Shown in pieces: positions 55,981-64,000 of a stretch of DNA of 64,000 nt (the first letter of the stretch is position 1; each line of letters opens with the position of its first letter). The stretch covers positions 10,292,001 to 10,356,000 of the forward strand of contig JBITNC010000001.1 of assembly GCA_050084985.1 (NCBI GenBank). The letters are read 5' to 3'. The DNA is from Nageia nagi. Taxonomy: Eukaryota; Pinophyta. A program made the position numbers and the translations under genes. Under the pieces are notes generated by a model. That model did no database searches. It was not told where the DNA came from and saw only the letters and a list, made by a program, of their open reading frames with translations.

Positions 55981-55985
55981 ACAGT
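55981..55985. repeat. Target-site duplication ACAGT, right copy
   Basis: ACAGT directly after the palindrome's terminal CA. Confidence 0.9.
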
Positions 55986-56620
55986 GATAATGCAATATCT
56001 AACACTTGATAATGATGCCTTGTTGTTAAGAAGTTCTCACTTTGTGTTGTTGAACATGTTTTGTCGAGGAAAAGAAGTGAATATCCCACTCTTCCTATAC
56101 CAATCCTTATGTAAGTGTATTTTAGAGGTAAAAGAAGGTAAGTTGGCTAGCCCACACCACCAAGAGCTCCTATGTATTCTTTTCAACCATCTAATGAAGG
56201 AAATACCTAACCTAGGAATTAAGTATAGTGATTCTAAGGAAAGTGATGAGAAAACTATTGTGGAGGTGGACTTAGGTGAAGGAGATGATGAGGAATTTGA
56301 TTGTATAGGGGAGGATAAGTCCCAAGAGGTGTATGTCAAGTTGATTGTGGCTTATAGAGTCATAGCAGGATGCAATAGTGTGGCATCATGCCTAGTTCAT
56401 AAGAAGATTGAGGAAGGTGAGTGTGTGTGTAAATATAAGGTGGAAGAGCTCTTGAAGGATTTTGGATCTCCTTCACCAAAAACCAAGAAGAAAAAGGTTG
56501 GATGTGAATCTTATGATTTGGATATGTGTCCCATGATGCACCCTCTGTCGCATAAAGTGTTAAGGAGAAAAGAGGACTACAATGAGATTTACATGCATGG
56601 ATCTGACACACTTGAGTAGC

Positions 56621-58700
56621 TTTATTTTATGTAAAGGAGGCTTATGATGAGTGAGAGGTTGATTGCATTTGAAAAACCAAGGTAGGAGAGATCCCATATT
56701 TGGGAGGAGCTAGGGGCAAGCTCAAGATTGTGGAGACGATTACCCCGAGGAGTGTTAAGAGGAAAGTTGATTCTTAGGTGGTATTGGAAGGTGCCTCTAT
56801 ATCTTAGAGAACACCCATGTGTTTTGTTTCCTAGGTGTTGACAAGCCCCATAATAGTTTCAATCATAGGTATCAGTGTGTTTATTTTGTTTAAGGTTTTG
56901 TTGTGTTGTTCCTGAAGATGGCGTGTATGGACATTCCTTTTGATTAGGGTGCTCCAGAAGGCCTTATTAGACCCCTTTTTGTTTTAGTATTGTACTAAGG
57001 ATGTTATGATTGTACAAGGTGTGGTGTCCTTTCAAATCCCATGTTTCTACTATATATATATAAAATTATATACTTTTATGTTATTAAGGTAAAGAGGTAG
57101 TTTTGAAAGGGTCCCAAAAACCGTTTACAAATTTATAGAAATAATTTCAAAATAGTCAATAGGAAGTATTAAATAAATTCCTTAGGAAAAAATATTCTGA
57201 AGTCTTTATTGGGCAAATTTACCAAAGAAAACAAGTAAACATCAATGGCTTACATGGTCATTTTCTCTTCTTTTGTTAGGCCTTTAGATAATCTTGGAAT
57301 AAGAGGTTATAAAGATAGATCGATTTAGGAGATCCCCACTATTGGAGATATAATCCTTCACTTAGAGGTATCCAACAAAAAATAACATTTGTTGGAGATA
57401 TAATCCTTTACGATACATACTAACATTGGAGATAGAATCCTTCACCTGGAGGTCTTCAAGGAATAACACAACATTTCCAATAAGGATTTGAATATTTAGT
57501 ACTTATTTTTCGCCCTCACAAAATTTAAGAAAATAGTAACCAATGGGAGTTGGGTAAAACTTTCTCTAAAATGTAAATCTCATAGCTACATAATCCATGT
57601 AGAGAGAAGACTATTTTGATTACATGACATCCCGTAAGCATGCCCTCTAATACCCTATAGATATGTTGTGTTACAAATGTATATTCTTTTACATTTTAAG
57701 AACCCTAAGGTCCATTGTTTGCCATCAATTCAACTGTTATTGCCATCCTTTGAAGATTTTTCAAGATAAGGAGATACCAAATGAGTCTTATTCCTTTCAG
57801 ACTCCCCATTATCCCTAAATTAAGGGTTTTCTCATAATATAAACCCACAAAACTAGATGGTAGATCTTGTTGCTTTTATACAAACATATTGAAAGAGGAT
57901 ATAATTAAGGCATGACACTCCAAAAGCATGCCCTCCAACACCTTATAGGCATGTTGTATTTCAAATAAATCATCTTTCATACTTCAAACCCCAAAGCTTC
58001 ATGGTTCACCATTGTTAATTACGTGAGATTTATTCTTCCTTTCAAATCCAATTGTCCTATACTTCAAGCAAAGGAAAAACTAATAGCTTGCGGCCTTTGC
58101 TTCATCTTGCCTTCACAGTCCATTAAAGATTTTTAAAAAACCCTATCCCTTAGTCTTGCATATCCAAGAAAACATAACGAACTATGGTTTCAAAAGATTC
58201 CTCAAAATTCCAAACCTTTGTTGCTTCATGACTTACTAGACCTATAGCCCTTCCACACTTTAATTCCCAAGGAGACAATAGATAACTCTCATTCCTTACA
58301 AACTCTTTGTTACCCTCTTGAACAATGAATTACATTGCATCACAATCCATTTACACTGAAGAAAGAACTACATTGGTCATCCAACATCCCATAGGTATGC
58401 CCTCCATCACCTCTAGGCATGTTATGTTTTAGATGTATCCTTGTGCACGCTTTAAACTTGAACTCCATAATTCACCATTGACAAATCCATAAAATTTACA
58501 AAATATTGAAACACAAAATAATTCTCCAAACCCATACATCCTCCTCAAAGAACTAAAGAAAAACCAAAATAACTTCCAAACCCTCCCAAAATTTCTATCT
58601 TTCATAGAAATCATATTCTTCTAAACAAAACCATGCTCTCTCAAACTAACTATATAAAATTTATCTCAATAAAATCAATTTAATTAATCTTAATTTTTAT
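56621..58700. repeat. Non-coding stretch with dispersed repeats
   Basis: A TTGGAGATA(T/G)AATCCTT word occurs three times at 57342-57460. A segment of about 95 bp containing CATGCCCTC and a GGCATGTT-like word recurs at 57624-57720, 57907-58010 and 58376-58475, each followed by a similar AT-rich tail. A short TA run lies at 57047-57062. No gene seen. Confidence 0.6.
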
Positions 58701-61700
58701 TTTTTAAATGTTAAATCACTTCACATCTGATTAATTTGAAGTTATAAGTATAATTTCGTCAAGTTACATTACAACATAACATCTCAAATTCTCGTGTCCT
58801 CGAACACCAACACTGGCAACTCCCTCTTTATTTGAATATCCATATATCTGAATATTCCCATTTTATATCCATGCAGCTCTTCTTTGCCCTGCAAATTGGC
58901 GCTGGCACAGCAGAAAACAATGCAAAACCCTTGAGTGAGGGCAGTGTTTTTCGAATCTCAATTTTTTAGAGTTATATTTTAAAAAAATTGAAGCAAATTT
59001 AGCTTAAGCCAGGGGGAGGAGAAGATTTCTTTTGTATTTGCAGACCTAAAGATTCACCTAAGGTACGCATATTCAAAACTTTATATTATATTTGTTGTTT
59101 TCCGTAGAATTTCTATGACTTACATTTCGTTGAATTGTTAGAAGAAATTGTAGTTCTTTTGGTGTATTTGAGAATTATGGCCTTATTTTCAAATTGGTGG
59201 CCACCGACAATTCCCGCAGTGTAACTTTTGGAAAGCTGAAACCCTAGCACGAACTGTTTGAGAAATTCCTTTAGGAATAATTTTATCAATTTCTGTGGCG
59301 TAAGTAGAGAAAGTCGATTCAGGGTTACAATTTTGTAACTCCGACTTTGAACTCGAATTTTACCATGCATTATGTTGAATGGCCTAAGTTTGATGACACG
59401 AAGGAAAGATGGCCTTTGCGGAGGAAATGTAGGAGCACTCTATAGCGTAGAGGTTCCACGCCATTCGGATTTTGTTTTCTGTTTCTATATAAATTGGTAA
59501 ATTCTCCTTGCCGAGTAGCTCTAGATTTAGATGCCAGAATCATGGATATTTCTCGGGTCAAAGTCAATCAAGGTTTGGGTAAACTTGGCTTAGATTCATG
59601 GTCTAGGTATCTCTTGGGTGTTTGCAACAACCAGTTATTTCTGTTGATATATGCCTGGGATAGTTTACCCGCCAGAATTTTCTGTTGAGATGTGTGTGGC
59701 GTAGTTCACCCGATTTCAAAATGTTGATTCAATTCACATATGAAATGAAGAGCTGAATTCCGAACATAGAAGCCCATTTATTTACCATTTGAGCTTACTC
59801 CCTTGATCACATTTGCATGGCTAATGTTGTTTAGATATCTTCATCTAGTAATTTTTAGGCAGAAAAAATATATGAAAATTTAGACTGAACCATGATAGCC
59901 ATTATTAATAAGAACAGCACGCAGTGCCCAATGAACCGTAGTAAAGTTAGCCCTTTTATAATGTAGGTGGTCTAATGTCATTTAAAAGGTGAAGGCGAAA
60001 GTCATTTTTGAGACACATGTATTATGTGAAATGAGCACAAGCGTGAAACTTTCTTTAGATCAGCTCTTTGTGTTTGTTCAAATTTGTTTTGGTCATCAAA
60101 TAAGGGTTGTCCTCGGGTACCCAGTATTGTGAAAATATGTTCAACCAAAAATCCATTAAGATTTCCTACGGGTCTAATAAAACCAAAAAAATATTATGCA
60201 ATGAAATCAAAAATAAATTACGCATGGGTCATAAAGAACTGCTGAAATTGGTTCGAATCTATTGAGACTCCATCATTTCAAGCCTATTCAACATATCCAC
60301 ATGTGAAAAACATTCCAGAATACCAATTTCTCCATTTAACCGATTCTGTTGAGCTTTCATACTTTGTAAATTTAAAATTCCAATGCTTGCAGGCTCGAGG
60401 TTTCTTTTAGATGCTCCATCAAAATTAAACTTCACCTAGTTTTCATCATGAGGTTCCCATTAGAAACTTCTTTTAATATTTCTTGCTTATGTCTTGTCCT
60501 TTTGGCTCATGCAAACAAAATAAAAGTGATTTGCAATATCATAATCGACAAATAATATTTTGCCTACGAATGATAAAAAGATACGGAAGAATGATGCAAT
60601 TTCGAAACTAGAGCACATACAGGGTCTATGACAAATTGAACCAAAGAAGTATAGCAGCCTTAAATCTAGCATATATCAACATGAAACATGAGAATTAATC
60701 CTTGTGCACTTGATTTGGATGAATCTAATGCCTTGGTAAAGCTTTCAAACCTCTTCTGAAAGATATTTGCAAAATAGGGTTTTTAGAGAGGTTTTGATGC
60801 TTGTCTCAGATATGATAGGGTTTGGGATCAACCTTGTTGATGACCAAACACTTCTTCATATATTAGTGGACAAAAACAAAAAAGAAATAAAGAAGTGATT
60901 TAAAACATACATTTGGTACTTGAAATGGACAAATCGAGGTCATATAAGGTTTGTACGCTGAAGACAAAAGCTAATGCAACTTTCGAGGATGAAATTCTTT
61001 GAAAATAGGACCAACGGTGTTCTTGTAATTGTCTATAGGACTAATGGTGGTATTGATTTGTTATGAATTTGCAGATCTAAAAGTTGTGGTAATTGTTAAA
61101 TGACTTTGAGACTTTTGAGTTTGGGGTTCGTTTCCTTTGGTTCATCTCAAAACTCTTCATTTGGGCACAAATGACTTCCAATTTAGCATGAGATGATAAT
61201 AATGTCTTCTTCACAAAATTATCCTTGCATTGATGATAATGGAGTGTTTATAGGGTTTGTGCATTAAGAGATATGATAATTCAAATCTTTGCTCATCAAT
61301 AAGGTTGATGCTTTGAAATGACCTTGAGCTTTCTATTTATACGTGAAATATGATTTAAAATTGGATTAGTTGACCTTTTCATATACAATTTAAATTTACT
61401 TTATTATTATTCTCCTCCAAATAATAAATCATATTTAGATACCTAAGTTTAGTATTTATTTAAGGGAAACTTATGAAAATACCCCTATAAGTGAAGGAAT
61501 TTAATGTTCAAGTTGGAATTCCCATTTTGGTCGCATCTTTCGCATGTGCACATGTCCTTTAACAACTTAAACATGACGGACTGCTTTAATGCTCACAATT
61601 TGATCAAATCTGTTTTGGATGCATAAACATGGTCACCCATCCTTTTCAAACACATTTCATTTATTTTTTCCTAATTCTTTGGTCAAATTGTGATTCGTCA

Positions 61701-61730
61701 GATTTTCTATAGTCTCCAATATCCAACCTT
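58701..61730. other. Unassigned sequence, no recognisable gene
   Basis: 58800-59070 is less AT-rich than its surroundings and ends with AAGGTACGC, which could be a splice donor, but no coding frame supports an exon. The frames at 59113-59688 lack domains. 60840-61440 has copia-LTR-like wording, with a minus-strand TATAAATAG near 61333-61341, but no partner. Confidence 0.4.
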
Positions 61731-62876
61731 TTGTATCTATAAATAGGATTTAGTTTTTCTTTGTAAAGTATGTAGAAGAGATTATTGTAATGTTATGTTG
61801 CCATTTTCAACACTCATAATAGCAAACATTTTGTTTGCTTTGTAATTTTTTGTTTTCATTCTCTTCATGTGGTTGAGCAATTGTGTATGAATCGACATCT
61901 TCGTGCAGGTGTTTTGAAGCTGGTTTGAGGTATTTCTTACCGTTAAGTCTACTTAGCTTTTGGGTATTAGTCAAATTCTCGTTTTGTGTTTTCAATAGTG
62001 AGATATCTTGGTTTGCATTCTTGTTGCTCTATTTTGGGTCTTAGACAAGTTTGAATTCATAAGTCTTCGACTTAGCTCTTCAGTTTCGTGATTTTCCTTA
62101 CTGGAATCACGTCCAAACCAAATTTCCCTCTTTGCACATGTTTGAATATGTTTCCAGGCTTCTCGAGAGCTTTTCTCGCTTGTCGAATGCATTTTGGTGC
62201 TTTATTGTGCCATGTTGTGCCTTGTTGCATCTCTGCTGATGTCATTTGTCTCACCCCCTAGAACTTAATGTTTTTCTTGCCTTATGCCGTTATGACGTGC
62301 TTCGACAACCTTGTTGTTGACGTCATTGCTCTTGTTGCTTGACATTTAGTGCCTTATTGCCTTGCCAAACTTTCTTCGAGCTTTTGCTGATGTGATTTGT
62401 CTTGTCGCCCAACACTTAGTGCATTTCTTGCTATGCTATGCTCTGACAATCCTTTTTGTTGATGTCATTGCTCTTGTCATGTGACACTCAACTTTATTCT
62501 CCCTGTACCGTATTGTGACAATATATTTGGTCACATCATCCTGTGGAAAGTGCGGCATATCGACTTTTCCCTATGTTGCATTGCAACAACACTTTTGCTA
62601 ACATCATCCTTGCAAAAGTGTGACGTTTCCCTATTTCCTCCTGACGCCGCATTATGGCTACCTTTCTGCTGACATCATCATCTCAAAAGTGCGACATTTT
62701 GCCTTTTGCCTTGTCTCACATTGTGGCAAAGCTTCTGTTGACGTCATCAGCCTCAAAGTGCGGCAATCCGATTTTGCATTGCTCTTACCCGTGGCAACTG
62801 CATTGTTTGATTGCAAAAACTTCAGATTTGATCATGACAATTCTTCTATTGACTATGGAACCTCAAATTCTTTAAT
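61731..62876 (+). repeat. Copia-6 promoter and 5' LTR/leader region
   Basis: A TATAAATAG box lies at 61738-61746. The region ends at the primer site at 62878. The left LTR edge is not defined because the partner LTR is outside the window. It carries a regular array of TGACGTCA-type motifs, described separately. Confidence 0.55.
62237..62746 (+). promoter_or_regulatory. Second TGACGTCA-type array, about 70-bp period
   Basis: Motifs lie at 62237 (TGATGTCA), 62318 (TGACGTCA), 62388 (TGATGTGA), 62460 (TGATGTCA), 62531 (TCACATCA), 62599 (TAACATCA), 62670 (TGACATCA) and 62739 (TGACGTCA). Steps are 81, 70, 72, 71, 68, 71 and 69. Later units also share an AAAGTGCGGCA word, so this is a degenerate tandem repeat. 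It lies about 500-1000 bp downstream of the TATA box at 61738, thus in transcribed leader/U5 sequence if that box is used. Confidence 0.7.
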
Positions 62877-62877
62877 T

Positions 62878-62888
62878 GGTATTAGAGT
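62878..62888 (+). other. Copia-6 primer-binding site
   Basis: TGGTATTAGAG, one base from the initiator-Met primer site TGGTATCAGAG, 22 bp upstream of the gag ATG. Confidence 0.75.
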
Positions 62889-62909
62889 ACTACGATTTAT
62901 TGGGTTAAA

Positions 62910-63716
62910 ATGGATTCAAAAGATGGAAATTCCTCTTAGTTGCCGATCTTTGTGTTCAATGGCGAACACTTTGAATATTGGAGCATCAAAATGAGAACGT
63001 TTCTCATCTCTCAAAACCTGTGGACTCTTGTCTCCCAAGGTTATACAAAAATAGATGCAGCAACGTTTTCACTACTCTCAACAGATGAGAAAAAGGAGCT
63101 TTTGGACACCCAAAAGAAGGATGCCAAAGCCCTATTTGCATTACAAAGTGGGATAGATTTTTCAATCTTCCCTAAGCAGAATGCAATGTTTTAAAGGTTG
63201 CTTGGGACACGCTTGAGAGTGCTTACAAGGGCTTCACCAAGGTCAAAGTAGCCAAGCTGCAATGCTCTAGAGAGATTTTGAATCTCTCAAAATGGTTGAC
63301 GGAGAGACCATTGAGGTCTTCATGAATAGAATTCAGAACTTGGTCAATGCTATTCATTCTCATCGTGAGAATCTTAATCACATCCTAATTGTTGAAAGGG
63401 TTCTTATAAGCTTTCTCCAACGGTTTGATCCCATCACCATTGCAATAGAGGAGTCCAAGGACTTGTCCCAATGCACTCTAATTGAGTTGCTTGGAACCTT
63501 ACAAACCTATGAGCAAAGGATCAAAGACAAGTAGGAGGACCTCGACAAGCTTTTCAAGGCAAGCTTAGAATGAATGATCAAACCACTTCTTCCTCCAGTT
63601 CCAACTCTTCTTCAAGAGGCTACGATAGAGGCCGCGGTGATAGAGGTCGCAAAGGCTATCGTGGTAGAGGAAGAGGTCGCTCAGAAGATTGTAGCGAGAA
63701 CCATAGTTATCAAAAT
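62910..63716 (+). pseudogene. Copia-6 gag, broken and interrupted
   Basis: Plus strand from the ATG at 62910 (MDSKDGNSS). A TAG at 62937-62939 follows nine codons on, one change from CAG. The frame then runs to 63194 with FNGEHFEYWSIKMRTFLISQ, the copia gag N-terminus. After a frameshift near 63190 the core continues (AWDTLESAYKGFTKVKVAKL), then 63292-63534 with TIEVFMNRIQNLVNAIHSH and LQTYEQRIKDK, then an Arg/Gly-rich segment (63600-63680) that usually precedes the zinc knuckle. At about 63716 the gag sequence stops and unrelated AT-rich sequence begins. Confidence 0.85.
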
Positions 63717-64000
63717 TGGCCAAAAATCAGGATCGGCTTGCTAAACAATTTTTTTTGGACCAATTCTGATTTTTTTATTTTTGCTGACGTGGCGTTTTTT
63801 TTGCCAATTCTTGAGTCGATTTTTTGATGATTCATGCAAAAAAACCGGCAAAAATCGCAAGCACTAGCTAGGGAGGAAAAAAGATCAAATTTGGAATTTT
63901 TTTTAAATTTTTCTTGCGAACTTCAGCTAGGAGCTAAGAGGAGCTAGGAGAAACATCATTTGCACGATTTGAGCTAGATTCCAACACAACCACAAGTAGG
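63717..64000. other. Sequence interrupting Copia-6 gag
   Basis: Rich in T and A runs, with repeated words such as CCAAAAATC and GCAAAAATCG in both orientations. It is probably another insertion whose far end is beyond the window. No coding content seen. Confidence 0.4.

Larger units (their letters stand above)
54721..56620 (+). pseudogene. Old transposon-like reading frame split by the palindromic insertion
   Basis: The 3' part is open from about 55984 to 56619, first ATG 55990, with NMFCRGKEVNIPLFLYQSL, an acidic stretch (GEGDDEEFD) and a C-terminal Lys-rich segment. The 5' part, up to 55107, reads on in the same register (ESLPKKWKGVITV) once the insertion and one ACAGT copy are ignored, but has TAG stops at 55052-55054 and 55067-55069. 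Helical, Leu-rich blocks and their spacing faintly recall the globular part of the second gene at 33648-35732. Relationship and function are unproven; I do not recognise a known protein family. Upstream of 55040 the frame fades. Confidence 0.55.

Noticed and set aside
62481-62994. Overlapping frames of 63-124 codons across the second motif array
   Set aside because: They lie over a degenerate tandem repeat and the copia primer site; no protein features.

Overview
This window looks like intergenic DNA from a large, repeat-rich land-plant nuclear genome. It is AT-rich, holds no gene I can assign to the host, and is almost entirely LTR retrotransposons nested in one another, plus one LINE relic. 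Most coding stretches are broken by C-to-T and G-to-A type stops and by frameshifts. A gymnosperm-like host would fit, but that is inference only. A run of 100 N (7900-7999) is an assembly gap.

Layout. Copia-1 (minus, about 1-7287) has a worn gag-PR-INT-RT-RH, a 2.5 kb leader, a primer site and a 5' LTR. Gypsy-1 (plus, 8095-10769) keeps only RT-RH-INT. A LINE tail (12625-13680) and a copia scrap (13690-14030) follow. Gypsy-2 (minus, Tat-type with a second RNase H) runs from a 3' LTR ending at 14806 to gag at 22530, and a piece of its 5' LTR lies at 28322-28552. Copia-2 (minus, 22530-28321) sits between those parts and lacks RT/RNase H. Copia-4 (minus) lies at 28553-30142 and 38794-39600, split by a young element described next. 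Copia-3 (minus, 39609-about 46900) has lost its nucleocapsid/protease segment. Copia-5 (minus, 47897-53899) is complete, with LTRs and a 5-bp duplication, but old. Copia-6 (plus) starts near 61.7 kb and runs off the right side.

Two structures stand out. First, 30143-38788 is a young, complete LTR element: two 1565-bp LTRs differing at 9 sites by my count, with target duplication GTAAC. It carries an open gag and a large second gene (globular part, Pro/Ser linker, coiled coil) but no protease, RT, RNase H or integrase. It must be moved by another element's enzymes. Its LTR holds an array of TGACGTCA-type palindromes at alternating 59/65-bp spacing.

Second, 55108-55980 is an inverted repeat of two 401-bp arms around a 71-bp loop. 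Both outer tips are the U5 end of a related LTR, and the whole is flanked by a perfect 5-bp duplication, ACAGT. The geometry fits a minus-strand strong-stop cDNA that folded back on a 6-nt match, primed its own second strand and was integrated through two U5 ends. It split an older reading frame. If transcribed it would make a long hairpin RNA with perfect matches to the young element's LTR.

A second TGACGTCA-type array, of about 70-bp period, lies in the 5' region of the unrelated Copia-6, suggesting that two retrotransposon lineages acquired the same regulatory motif independently.
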